From Streptomyces sp. Tue 6430 (GTDB taxonomy: Bacteria; Actinomycetota; Actinomycetes; Streptomycetales; Streptomycetaceae): a stretch of DNA of 64,000 bases. Each line of letters opens with the position of its first letter. The first letter of the stretch is position 1. The notes under the pieces were generated by a model. It saw only the letters and a program-made list of their open reading frames with translations, was not told the DNA's origin and searched no databases. The DNA lies in contig JAKGSH010000010.1 in NCBI GenBank assembly GCA_021568835.1, positions 1,550,001 through 1,614,000 on the forward strand, written 5' to 3'. The translations under genes were made by a program, and so were the position numbers. Below, piece after piece: positions 55,506 through 63,798 of this stretch.

Positions 55506-56594
55506 ATGCGCACTCGAAGAGCCGCCCTCGGCATCATCACCGGCGTCTCCCTCGCCCTCGCCCTGTCCGCCTGCGGCGAGGAGAGCGCGGCCGGCTCCGG
55601 CTCCGGTTCCGGAGACGGCACGATCGGGATCGCCATGCCGACCAAGTCCTCCGAGCGCTGGCTCACCGACGGCAAGAGCATGGTCAAGGACCTCGAGGCC
55701 AAGGGGTACCGGACCAAGCTGGTCTACGGGGACGACGACCCGCAGGCCCAGGTCACACAGATCGCGGACCTGGTGAAGCAGCGCGTCGACGCGCTGATCA
55801 TCGCGGCCATCGACAACAAGTCGCTGACCGGCGTGCTCCAGCAGGCCGCCGACGCCGGCATCCCGGTGATCTCCTACGACCGGCTCATCCTGGGCAGCAA
55901 GAACGTCGACTACTACGTCTCCTTCGACAACGAGCAGGTCGGCCGCCAGCAGGCCCTCCACATCATCGACCGCCTCGGCCTGGAGGACGGCAAGGGCCCG
56001 TTCACCATCGAGCTGTTCGCCGGGTCGCCCGACGACAACAACACCAAGTACTTCTACGAGGGGGCGATGTACCTCCTCCAGCCGTACCTGGACAGCAGGA
56101 AGCTGGTCGTGCGGTCCGGCGAGACCAAGCTCGAGAAGATCACCACGCTGCGCTGGGACGGGACGACCGCGGAGTCGCGCATGAAGCGCATCCTGTCCCG
56201 GTCGTACAACGGCGAGACGCTCGACGCGGTCCTGTCGCCGTACGACGGCATCTCCCTGGGCGTCCTGTCCGCGCTCAAGTCGTACGGCTACGGCTCCGAC
56301 GGCAAGCCCTTCCCCGTCGTCACCGGCCAGGACGCCGAACTCGCCTCGGTGCGCTCGATCATCGCCGGTGAGCAGTCGCAGACCGTCTACAAGGACCTGC
56401 GCGAACTGGCCACGGTCGCCGCGAACATGGCCGACGACATCCTCAAGGACCGGACGCCGAGGATCAACAACAGGCGGAGCTACGAGAACGGCGTGAAGCC
56501 CGTACCCGCCTACCTGCTCCAGCCGACGAGCGTCGACAGGAGCAACTACGCTGCCGCCCTCGCCGGCTACTACACCGCCGACGAGCTCAAGTAG
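55506..56594 (+). CDS. chvE: Second ChvE-type sugar-binding lipoprotein, orphan
   Basis: 362 residues, lipobox L-S-A-C after ALGIITGVSLALA. Closely similar along its whole length to the binding protein at 31304-32410: GTIGIAMPTKSSERWLTDGK, AAIDNKSLTGVLQQA, PVISYDRLILGSKNVDYYVS, ELFAGSPDDNNTKYFYEGAM, LSPYDGISLGVLSAL. No ATPase or permease is nearby, so it probably feeds the shared MmsAB transporter and broadens its sugar range. It shares the promoter layout of the sugar operon. ATG 55506 follows AAGGAACG. Upstream in-frame codons belong to the dehydratase ghost. Confidence 0.93.
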   Translation: MRTRRAALGIITGVSLALALSACGEESAAGSGSGSGDGTIGIAMPTKSSERWLTDGKSMVKDLEAKGYRTKLVYGDDDPQAQVTQIADLVKQRVDALIIAAIDNKSLTGVLQQAADAGIPVISYDRLILGSKNVDYYVSFDNEQVGRQQALHIIDRLGLEDGKGPFTIELFAGSPDDNNTKYFYEGAMYLLQPYLDSRKLVVRSGETKLEKITTLRWDGTTAESRMKRILSRSYNGETLDAVLSPYDGISLGVLSALKSYGYGSDGKPFPVVTGQDAELASVRSIIAGEQSQTVYKDLRELATVAANMADDILKDRTPRINNRRSYENGVKPVPAYLLQPTSVDRSNYAAALAGYYTADELK

Positions 56595-56643
56595 ACGGAC
56601 GCGAGCGGACGGACGGACGCGAACGGACGGACCCGCCCGGCGG

Positions 56644-57102
56644 TCACGGGTTCTCCCAGGCCGCCGGTTCCGCCGCCAGGTCGCGGACCGGGGCCGGGAG
56701 GGCGTCCGCGGCGATGTCGGCCACCGTGACGCCCTCCAGGATCTTGCGGACGTTGGCGCGCAGGGCGATCCACAGGGGCAGCAGGGGCTGCGCGGTGCCC
56801 GTGTAGGTCAGCTCGGTGGGCCGCTCGCCGCGGACGGAGACGATCGGGCCGTCGACCGCGCGGATCACGTCCGCCACCGTGATCCGCGCGCTCTCGCGGG
56901 CGAGCCGGTAGCCGCCGCCTCCGCCACGCCGGCTCTCCACGATGCCGGCGCGGCGGAGGTCGCCGAGGATGCCCTCCAGGAACTTGTGCGGGATGCCCTG
57001 CTCGGCGGAGATCGTCTCCGCCTTCACCGGGTCGCCGCCCTGCCGCACGGCCAGCTCCAGCACCGCCCGTACCGCGTAGTCCGCCCGTGCCGAGATCCTC
57101 AT
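56644..57102 (-). CDS. Rrf2 family regulator without Fe-S cysteines
   Basis: 152 residues. MRISARADYAVRAVLELAVR, AEQGIPHKFLEGILGDLRRA, GIVESRRGGGGGYRLARESA with a glycine-rich wing, ITVADVIRAVDGPIVSVRGE. The protein has no Cys at all, so it cannot hold an iron-sulfur cluster like IscR, NsrR or RsrR; it belongs to the CymR-like or unknown group. It is 33 bp downstream of the GH51 stop on the same strand and may be cotranscribed. Confidence 0.9.
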   Translation of the reverse strand: MRISARADYAVRAVLELAVRQGGDPVKAETISAEQGIPHKFLEGILGDLRRAGIVESRRGGGGGYRLARESARITVADVIRAVDGPIVSVRGERPTELTYTGTAQPLLPLWIALRANVRKILEGVTVADIAADALPAPVRDLAAEPAAWENP

Positions 57103-57135
57103 GCCGCCATTGTGGGGCAGGCGGCGCCGTGCCGG

Positions 57136-58650
57136 TCAGGCCAGCCGGATCACGTTCCAGGACAGCGGCTCCAGCGTCGCCCGCAGCGTCCCGTCCGTGA
57201 CCGCCGTGCCGTCCACCGCGTGCGGGACGACCCGCTCGGGGTCGTCGAGCGTGTTGCGGGCGTCCGGGTCGGCGTCGGCGAGCGCGCTGTGCTCGAGAAG
57301 GCGGGAGACCCCGAGGCCGTTCAGGGTCACCTCCAGCGGGAGCGCCTCGGTGCGGCCGCGGTTGACCGCGAAGACCGTCACGGAGCCGTCGTCCGCGCGG
57401 ACGGCCGTCGCGTGCAGCAGGTCCGCCTCGCCGTACTTCCGCGTCCCGTACGTCGGTGAGTCCACCCGGACGTCGAGGACCTCGCCCCGCCCGTGGCGCG
57501 ACGCCTGCGCGAACGGGAAGAACGTCGTCTGGCGCCAGGCCGGGCCGCCCGGCTCGGTCATGATCGGCGCGATGACGTTGACCAGCTGGGCCAGGCAGGC
57601 GACGGTGACGCGGTCGGCGTGCCGCAGCAGGGCGACGAGGAGGGAGCCGAGGACGACGGCGTCCAGGACGCTGTAGTTGTCCTCCAGGAGGCGGGGGGCC
57701 TCGGGCCAGTCGTCCTGCGCGAACGTCGTCGCCTGCTCCTGCCAGCGGGACATGTACCAGACGTTCCACTCGTCGAAGGAGAGGTTGATCCTCTTCTTCG
57801 ACTTCAGCCGCGCGCCCACGTGGTCGCAGGTCGCCACCACGTTCTCGATGAAGGACTCCATGTCGACGGCGGAGGCGAGGAAGGAGTCCACGTCGCCGTC
57901 GTGCGGCTCGTAGTAGGCGTGCAGGGAGATGTGGTCGACCAGGTCGTACGTCTCCTGAAGGACCGTCGCCTCCCACGCGGCGAACGTCGGCATCGACTGG
58001 GCCGAGCTGCCGCAGGCGACGAGTTCGACGCCGGGGTCCTGCTGGCGCATGGCGCGGGCGGTCTCGGCGGCGATCCGGCCGTACTCCTCGGCCGTCTTGT
58101 GGCCGGTCTGCCAGGGGCCGTCCATCTCGTTGCCGAGGCACCACAGCCGGATGCCGAAGGGGTCCTTGTCGCCGTGGGCGGCGCGCAGGTCCGAGAGCGC
58201 CGTGCCGGAGGGGTGGTTGGCGTACTCCTGGAGTTCGAGGGCCTCGGCGACGCCCCGGGTGCCGAGGTTGACGGCCATCATCGGCTCGGCCTGCGGGCCG
58301 ACCTTCCGCAGGAAGGCGATGTACTCGGAGAGGCCGAAGCGGTTGGTCTCCGTGGAGTGCCAGGCCAGGTCCAGGCGGCGGGGGCGGTCCTCCACCGGGC
58401 CGACGGAGTCCTCCCACCGGTAGCCGGAGACGAAGTTGCCGCCGGGGTAGCGGATCGTGGTGACGCCGAGTTCACGGACGAGGTCCAGGACGTCCTGCCG
58501 CAGGCCGGCCTCGTCGGCGGTGGGGTGGCCGGGCTCGTGGATGCCGGTGTAGACGCAGCGGCCGAGGTGTTCCACGAAGGAGCCGAAGAGACGGGGGTCG
58601 ACCCGGCCGACGGTGAAGGCGGGGTCGAGGGTGAAGCGGGCGGTGCGCAT
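57136..58650 (-). CDS. abfA: GH51 alpha-L-arabinofuranosidase
   Basis: Cytoplasmic enzyme releasing L-arabinose from arabino-oligosaccharides. 504 residues. It starts ARFTLDPAFTVGRVDPRLFG, has FVEHLGRCVYTGIHEPGHP and IRYPGGNFVSGYRWEDSVGP. Acid/base Glu175 lies in WCLGNEMDGPWQ and nucleophile Glu294 in LSFDEWNVWYM. The C-terminal beta domain ends LEPLSWNVIRLA. Very like the S. lividans AbfA group. No signal peptide. The upstream DNA still carries the regulon promoter, but a deletion scar lies between promoter and gene. Confidence 0.95.
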   Translation of the reverse strand: MRTARFTLDPAFTVGRVDPRLFGSFVEHLGRCVYTGIHEPGHPTADEAGLRQDVLDLVRELGVTTIRYPGGNFVSGYRWEDSVGPVEDRPRRLDLAWHSTETNRFGLSEYIAFLRKVGPQAEPMMAVNLGTRGVAEALELQEYANHPSGTALSDLRAAHGDKDPFGIRLWCLGNEMDGPWQTGHKTAEEYGRIAAETARAMRQQDPGVELVACGSSAQSMPTFAAWEATVLQETYDLVDHISLHAYYEPHDGDVDSFLASAVDMESFIENVVATCDHVGARLKSKKRINLSFDEWNVWYMSRWQEQATTFAQDDWPEAPRLLEDNYSVLDAVVLGSLLVALLRHADRVTVACLAQLVNVIAPIMTEPGGPAWRQTTFFPFAQASRHGRGEVLDVRVDSPTYGTRKYGEADLLHATAVRADDGSVTVFAVNRGRTEALPLEVTLNGLGVSRLLEHSALADADPDARNTLDDPERVVPHAVDGTAVTDGTLRATLEPLSWNVIRLA

Positions 58651-58734
58651 CGTGTCCTTTCGGAGGGGTTCGGTTCTCCGTCCCGGAGAAGTTCGGTTCG
58701 GTCCCGGAGGGGTGGGGGCCCGTCCGGGAGGAGG

Positions 58735-58915
58735 TCACTGGCCCGCGAGTCCGGTGTGCGCGACACCGGCCACGATCTGGCGCTGGAAGAAGACGAAGAC
58801 GACGATCAGCGGCGTCGGCCCCGGTCCCCAGCGCCGCGAAGCCGAAACTGCCCGCGACGGTCAGACCGCCGGCGGCGGCCAGAAGTTGCCTGCGACTCAG
58901 GCCAGGTCGTCCCAT
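58735..58915 (-). pseudogene. Deletion scar: sugar-binding protein start fused to ABC permease end
   Basis: From ATG 58915 the codons read MGRPGLSRRQLLAAAGGLTV, A-G-S-F-G-F-A-A-L-G-T-G-A-D, the twin-arginine signal of an ABC sugar-binding protein. Around 58816 the meaning switches frame: T-P-L-I-V-V-F-V-F-F, then QRQIVAGVAHTGLAGQ and stop at 58735, the typical last helix and tail of a carbohydrate ABC permease (MalG type). The binding-protein body, one permease and most of the second (about 3 kb in a normal operon) are missing. Confidence 0.8.
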
Positions 58916-58927
58916 ACCCCGCCCTAA

Positions 58928-58996
58928 CTGTTCGACATTTCGAATTGTGCCCGTAACTTCGAACGGGACCGTAGGTTCGATGCGCCCTCGCGTCAA
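58928..58996 (-). promoter_or_regulatory. Promoter and operator of the former transporter-abfA operon (copy C)
   Basis: Minus strand: -35 TTGACG (58991-58996), 17 bp, -10 TACGGT (58968-58973). 25 bp further is CGAAATGTCGAACAG (58928-58942). An extra half site GTTCGAAG lies between. The start codon of the scar gene follows 13 bp after the operator. 58997-59292 upstream consists of GC-rich short direct repeats (CCGCGCTTCCCG twice, CCTTGCGTCCCGCG twice, GCGCCCGATCGGCG twice) without a gene. Confidence 0.75.
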
Positions 58997-59292
58997 TGGT
59001 TCCGACAGGACTCACGGGAACCTCCGAGCGCGGGCCTGACAGCGCTTTCTGCCAAGGGGAGCTGTGATGTCACCCTCCGCCCGTTTCCGCTCCGCCGCGC
59101 GCCCGCCGCGCTTCCCGCCGCGCTTCCCGCCCGGCGTCCGCCTGCCTTGCGTCCCGCGTCCGCCTCCCTTGCGTCCCGCGCCCGATCGGCGTCCGCCCCG
59201 CGCCCGATCGGCGCCCGGTTCCCCGTGACGGGGACACGTCCGGCCGCGTAGCCTCGGAACGGCTGCCGCGGGGCGGTGGGAAGGGAGAGCGG

Positions 59293-59904
59293 ATGGACAT
59301 CGCGGGCGTGCGCACGACGGCTGCCCGGATCGCCTCGGCGCTGCGGCGCGCGAGAACCGGCCCCGCCATGCGCCACCTGGCCGGTGAACTGGCCGCCGCA
59401 CTGCGGGCCCGGCCCCGGACACCGGCCGGCGTGCGCGAGATCGCCCGCGCGCTGTGCGAGGAGATGGCGGCGCTGCGCGGCGGACGCCCCGTCGAGCTGC
59501 GCTTCGAGCGGTTCCCCGACGAGATCGAAGTGACCGGCCTGTGGGTCGAGTTCGAGGACTTCGACCTCGTCATCGTGGAGGAACGCGCCGAGGAGGTGCA
59601 GCAACTCGTCATCCTCGGGCACGAGTTGTGGCACCTGCACGCCGGACACGACCACCACCGCACGGCCGGCACGGCGGCCGCCCGCGCCCTCGCCGTACGG
59701 CCCGCCTGGCGCGACGTGGCCCTCGCGGTCGCCGCCCGCAACGGCTCCCGCGCCCAGGACGAGGCCCGGGCCGACGACTTCGGCCACCGGCTCGCCGCCA
59801 CGCTGCGCCCCCTGCTGGACGGCGGCGCCGGCACCGCCGCCCCCCTGGAACCCGTGCAGCGCTCCCTGGGCTACCGGGGACGCGGAGGCGGTGACCGGCG
59901 TTGA
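59293..59904 (+). CDS. HExxH metallopeptidase-like protein (ImmA/IrrE-type), module 1
   Basis: 203 residues. H110-E111-L-W-H114 in LVILGHELWHLHAGHDHH is a zinc-peptidase motif. A third ligand is likely Glu157 in SRAQDEARADDFGHRLAATL. The N-terminal half is helical. This arrangement matches proteins often called toxin components or M78-like peptidases that sit before a 7-TM protein in streptomycetes. ImmA/IrrE relatives cleave or bind regulators, but no XRE regulator is next to it here. ATG 59293, GGGAAGGGAGAGCGG upstream. It overlaps the next gene by 4 bp (TTGA). Confidence 0.82.
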   Translation: MDIAGVRTTAARIASALRRARTGPAMRHLAGELAAALRARPRTPAGVREIARALCEEMAALRGGRPVELRFERFPDEIEVTGLWVEFEDFDLVIVEERAEEVQQLVILGHELWHLHAGHDHHRTAGTAAARALAVRPAWRDVALAVAARNGSRAQDEARADDFGHRLAATLRPLLDGGAGTAAPLEPVQRSLGYRGRGGGDRR

Positions 59905-61349
59905 GCGGCCTGGCCCCCGCCGCGGCGCGGCTCACCGAACCGCTGGCCGTGACCCCGGCGAGCTTCGTCAACGAGTTCTACCCCTCCTTCTGGTGGATCC
60001 CGGCCGGGATCCTCGCGGCCGCCCTGGCGATCAAACTGCCCAGCATCATCCGGCTGTGGACCGACCCGCTGCTGCGCGCGGTCGGCGGCCTGCTGCTGCT
60101 CGCCTGCGCGGTGTTCGTGTTCGTCGCGCCGTCGACGATCGCCTGGGTCAACCGGGTCACGGGCGTGCCCAACATCTCCGGGCCCTGGGTGTACTCGCTG
60201 CTCACCGCGTTCTGCGGGTCGTGCCTGCTGCTGATCATCACCTGGCGCAACGGCCTGTCCGACCGCTCCGCCCGCACCCGCTCCGCCATGCGCTGGGTCC
60301 TGGGCACCTACGCCGCCGTGATCGCCGCGCTGTGGGTGCTGTTCGCCCTCGCCGAGATGCCCGAGGAACGGCTGCGGGACCTCGACACGTACTACGCGAA
60401 CACGCCGTACGCCCGTGAACTGATCGTGCTCTACCTGCTCGCGCACATCACGGCCACGCTGGTCACCAACGCGCTGATCTGGAACTGGGTGCGCGCCGAC
60501 GGGCTCGACGCCCTGCTGCGCTGGGGGCTGAAGTTCCTCGGCGTGGGCTACGCCCTCCAGTTGGTCTTCGACGCGGCCAAGGTGACGGCCGTGGTGAGCC
60601 GTTGGACGGGGCGGAACCTGGACTGGCTGAGCACGGCCGTGGCGCCGCCGCTGGCCTGCCTGTCCGCCATCCTGATCGCGGTGGGCTTCATCCTTCCGCA
60701 CGCCGGTCAGTATCTGCACGACCGCCGGCAGGTCAGGGACGCCGTACGCGAACTGCGGCCGCTGTACGCGCTGATGAAGACGGTCGTCGGCGGCGGCGTG
60801 CCCCGCGTCCTGCGCTCCGCGCCCGAACTGCGCCTGATCCGCCGGGAGACGTTCATCCGCGACGGGCTGCTGTCACTGGCCCGGTTCGTCGACGAGGACC
60901 TGCGCCGACGGTCCCACGACGCCGCCCTCGCCCTCGGCTTCCCGCCGGACCGGGCGAAGGCGCTGGCCGCCGCGGTGACCGTGCTGGACGCGGCGGACGC
61001 CCGCAGCCGCGGACGCGAGCGCGACACCGACGACGAGGCCGACACGACCGACCTGCTGCGGGACATCGGCGCGGTGTCGCGCGCACTGCGCCAACCGGAC
61101 ACGGTGCGGGCGGTACGGGAGGCCGCGGTGCGGGAGCGGGCGGTGCGGGAGGCCGTGACGCCGGAGCGAGCGGTACGGGAAGCCGCGGTGCCGGAGCGAG
61201 CGGTACGGGAAGCCGCGGTGCCGGAGGCAGTGGCACCGGAGGAGGCGGTCGTGCCGGAGGGGGCCGTCGCGGGGGCAGGGGACGCCGGCCGGGCCGGCGC
61301 CCCGGCCGGCGGGGCCCGCCCCGACGCCCCGGCGGGCGGCGCCCGGTGA
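59901..61349 (+). CDS. 7-TM membrane protein of the MAB_1171c/DUF6545 type, module 1
   Basis: 482 residues. About seven membrane helices fill the first 275: WIPAGILAAALAIKLPSIIR, GGLLLLACAVFVFVAPSTIA, VYSLLTAFCGSCLLLIITWR, VLGTYAAVIAALWVLFALAE, LIVLYLLAHITATLVTNALI and others. A conserved outside loop reads LRDLDTYYANTPYARE. The cytosolic part (about 280-400) holds the DUF6545 pieces RELRPLYALMKTV, LRLIRRETFIRDGLLSLARF and ALGFPPDRAKALAAA. The last 80 residues are V-R-E-A-A-V-P-E-R-A repeats. Although named putative transporters, they lack transporter motifs and look like receptors. Start TTG 59901 by overlap; GTG 59949 is an alternative. Confidence 0.8.
   Translation: MSGLAPAAARLTEPLAVTPASFVNEFYPSFWWIPAGILAAALAIKLPSIIRLWTDPLLRAVGGLLLLACAVFVFVAPSTIAWVNRVTGVPNISGPWVYSLLTAFCGSCLLLIITWRNGLSDRSARTRSAMRWVLGTYAAVIAALWVLFALAEMPEERLRDLDTYYANTPYARELIVLYLLAHITATLVTNALIWNWVRADGLDALLRWGLKFLGVGYALQLVFDAAKVTAVVSRWTGRNLDWLSTAVAPPLACLSAILIAVGFILPHAGQYLHDRRQVRDAVRELRPLYALMKTVVGGGVPRVLRSAPELRLIRRETFIRDGLLSLARFVDEDLRRRSHDAALALGFPPDRAKALAAAVTVLDAADARSRGRERDTDDEADTTDLLRDIGAVSRALRQPDTVRAVREAAVRERAVREAVTPERAVREAAVPERAVREAAVPEAVAPEEAVVPEGAVAGAGDAGRAGAPAGGARPDAPAGGAR
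61138..61230. repeat. 30-bp in-frame repeats encoding V-R-E-A-A-V-P-E-R-A units
   Basis: GCGGTACGGGAAGCCGCGGT and its continuation GCCGGAGCGA repeat with few changes, giving decapeptide units in the tail of the membrane protein. The best two units are nearly identical, so copy number probably varies between strains. Confidence 0.7.
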
Positions 61350-61379
61350 GAAAGACCCGCACGAGTGGAGCCGACACGG

Positions 61380-61560
61380 GTGGGACCGGGACGGGCTGGA
61401 CGGGGACAGGCGGGACCGAAACGGAGGGGACCGGAACGGACGGGACCGGCACGGACGGGACCGGCACGGACGGGACCGGCACGGGCACCGGCAGGACCGG
61501 CACAGGCAGGACCGGCACAGGCAGGACCAGGACGGACGGGACCGGCACCCGTGGGGCCCG
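61380..61560. repeat. GGGACCGGCACGGAC-type 15-bp repeats in the 514-bp gap between modules
   Basis: Multiple 15-bp units of CGGGACCGGCACGGA and CAGGACCGGCACAGG. A frame through them beginning GTG 61346 would give only Gly/Thr repeats, so I do not call a gene. 61560-61863 is less GC-rich and probably contains the promoter of the second module; no operator was recognised. Confidence 0.65.
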
Positions 61561-61863
61561 AGCCGTGCGGTGGACGCGGCTTCTCCATTCCGCGTCCACC
61601 GCTCCCGCACACCCGTCGACAAAGGCCGGATCTGGTGGGCGCGGGACTCCCCGCCCCAGGTGAGGCACGGGGAGCGGGCACCGGGCAGCAAAGCTTTTCG
61701 GCCAACGGCTCCGGGGCGCCGTACCCCGTTCATCCGTTACAGCCGCTTCCTCCCGGCCGAGTTCGCGCCGAATTCTCCCGCCCGTGCGGGTGAAGGTAGC
61801 TGAAACGGCAAGGGACTTGGCATATTGCACGGACCGAACGCCCGCGCAGCCACGGGGAGAACC

Positions 61864-62373
61864 GTGCGTACGAACAGGGAGATGCGTCGCCTCGCCGACA
61901 CCCTCATCGCCCCCATCCGGGTGCCGGTCCCGGCCGAACCCGAGGTCCTGTTCGACGCGGTCGTCGCGGCGGCCGCCCGCTGGCGGGGCCGCGAGATCGT
62001 CGTGCACCGGGCCGTGTTCCCGCCCCACACCGCCAGCGGGCTCTGGCTGGAGGGCGAGGACCACGACGACGTCGTCATCGACGAACGGGCCGCCGTCTGG
62101 CACCAGATCGTCATCTTCTGCCACGAGGTGTGGCACATGCACCGGCGCCGTGCCGACGCCGTCCCCGGTGCCGCTCCGGCCGCCGCCGCCCGCAGTGACT
62201 TCACCCTCTCCGACGAGCAGGAGGCCGACCGCTTCGGCATGCTGATGGGCCGCCGGCTGCGCACCTGGCTGGAGGCGTCCGCCGACTCCGTGTACGCCGA
62301 CCGCGGCGACGACACCCAGGACATCGCCGGACGCATCGGCGCGGCCCTCAACTACCGTGGCACCCGCAGGTGA
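61864..62373 (+). CDS. HExxH metallopeptidase-like protein, module 2
   Basis: 169 residues. H87-E88-V-W-H91 in QIVIFCHEVWHMHRRR, and likely third ligand Glu120 in LSDEQEADRFGMLMGRRLRT. The strand before the motif (GLWLEGEDHDDVVIDERAAV) parallels that of module 1 (GLWVEFEDFDLVIVEERAEE), so both belong to one family despite low overall identity. GTG 61864 follows GGGGAGA; ATG 61882 would remove the first helix. 39 bp precede the membrane protein gene. Confidence 0.82.
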   Translation: MRTNREMRRLADTLIAPIRVPVPAEPEVLFDAVVAAAARWRGREIVVHRAVFPPHTASGLWLEGEDHDDVVIDERAAVWHQIVIFCHEVWHMHRRRADAVPGAAPAAAARSDFTLSDEQEADRFGMLMGRRLRTWLEASADSVYADRGDDTQDIAGRIGAALNYRGTRR

Positions 62374-62412
62374 ACGGACCCCGCAGAACCCGCAGATGAA
62401 CGGACCCCGAAG

Positions 62413-63798
62413 GTGAACGGCCTACCCCATTACGTCAGCGCCGCCGTCCTCTGGCTCGGGCTGCTGGTGCGGGCCCCCGACCTGCTGCGCCACCGGCACG
62501 ACCCCTATCTGCGGTCCATCTGCGCGGTGCTCGGCCTGGCCGGGCTCTGCTTCCTCCTCGGGGCCCCGCCCACGGTCGGCGCCGTCAACCGGTTCGGCGC
62601 GACCCCCAACCTGGCCGCGCCGCTGACGTACGCCGCGATCACCGGGTACAGCGCCGCCTCCCAGGTGCTGATCGTGCACTGGCGGGGCGGACCGCGGGTG
62701 CGCCGGACGGCCCGGCGCTGGATCCTGGCGTACGCGCTGGTCGTCCTCGGCATCGTCACGATGTTCGTCCTGGGCGACGCGCCCGTGGAGCGGCGCGTCG
62801 ACCTGGACACCTACTACGCGAACACGCCCTTCCTCCGCGAGATGATCGTGCTCTACCTGCTCGGACACCTCGCCGCCGTCGGCGTCACCACCGTGTCCGC
62901 CCTGCGCTGGGCCCGTGAGGTACGGGGCTGGCTGCGGGCGGGCCTGGTGACGCTGGGCTTCGGTTCGCTGTGCGGGGTCGTGTACAGCCTGGCGAGGCTC
63001 ACCGCCGTGACCGCCCGCTGGACCGGCCACGACTGGTCCGCCCTGGTCACCGACGCCTCCCCGGCCGCGGCCGGGCTCGGCGCGGTCATGACGGTCGTCG
63101 GCGTCCTCGTCCCGCTCGCCGGGCCCTGGCTGGCGGAACGGCGGCGGACCCGGCGCGCCTACGCCCGCCTCGCGCCCCTGGAACGCGAACTGGACGGCGT
63201 CCTCACCCGCCACGCCCTGCGGCTGCCCCGGCCGTGCTGGGCCCGGCCGGCCACCCGGCTGGTGTGGCGCCGGACCAGCATCCACAACGCGCTGACCCAC
63301 CTGGACGCCTACGTCGACCGCGAGCTGTACGACGCGACGCTGCGGGCCGCCCTGCGCCGTACCGGCGACGCCGAGCGGGCCGCCGCGACGGCCTGGGCGA
63401 CCGTCATCGCGGCGGCCGTACGGCAGGAGGCACACGCCGGGCCGGACGACGGCGACGGCCGCTCCGCCGGGGAGTCCGCCTGGTTCCTGGAACGGGCGCC
63501 GGACCCGGCCGCGCTGGCGCGCATCGCCGACGCCCTCGCCGGCGAACCCCTCGTCCGCGCCGCCGCCCCCGGGGCCGGGGCCGGAGCCGCACCTGAGGCC
63601 GGGACCGTGGCCGATCGTGTGCCGGAGGCCGCGACGGACGCCGTGCCGGACGCCGTGCCCGGGGCTTCGGCCGGGGAAAGGGCTGAGGTCGTGCCCGAGT
63701 TCGTGCCGGAAGCCGTGGCGGGAGTTGTCACGGGGGCCGTGGCGGGGGCCGCGGCGAACGCCCGGCCGGTGTCCGCCGAGGGGAGGCCGACCGCGTGA
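62413..63798 (+). CDS. 7-TM membrane protein of the MAB_1171c/DUF6545 type, module 2
   Basis: 461 residues. Same plan as the module 1 protein: seven helices, the shared loop RVDLDTYYANTPFLREMIVL, the early P-x-x-x-x-A-V-N-R-x-G-x-x-P-N motif (PPTVGAVNRFGATPNLAAPL) and cytosolic YARLAPLERELDGVLTRHA and VWRRTSIHNALTHLDAYVDR. The C-terminal tail is again low-complexity, with V-P-E-A/F-V repeats (AGTVADRVPEAATDAVPDAV). GTG 62413. The stop overlaps the next gene by 4 bp (GTGA). Confidence 0.82.
   Translation: MNGLPHYVSAAVLWLGLLVRAPDLLRHRHDPYLRSICAVLGLAGLCFLLGAPPTVGAVNRFGATPNLAAPLTYAAITGYSAASQVLIVHWRGGPRVRRTARRWILAYALVVLGIVTMFVLGDAPVERRVDLDTYYANTPFLREMIVLYLLGHLAAVGVTTVSALRWAREVRGWLRAGLVTLGFGSLCGVVYSLARLTAVTARWTGHDWSALVTDASPAAAGLGAVMTVVGVLVPLAGPWLAERRRTRRAYARLAPLERELDGVLTRHALRLPRPCWARPATRLVWRRTSIHNALTHLDAYVDRELYDATLRAALRRTGDAERAAATAWATVIAAAVRQEAHAGPDDGDGRSAGESAWFLERAPDPAALARIADALAGEPLVRAAAPGAGAGAAPEAGTVADRVPEAATDAVPDAVPGASAGERAEVVPEFVPEAVAGVVTGAVAGAAANARPVSAEGRPTA

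Noticed and set aside
61346..61663. Possible 105-codon gene starting with a GTGA overlap after the first 7-TM gene
   Set aside because: It encodes only G-T-G-T-D/R-G repeats from 15-bp DNA repeats and then Arg/Pro-rich sequence. The overlap is probably chance.
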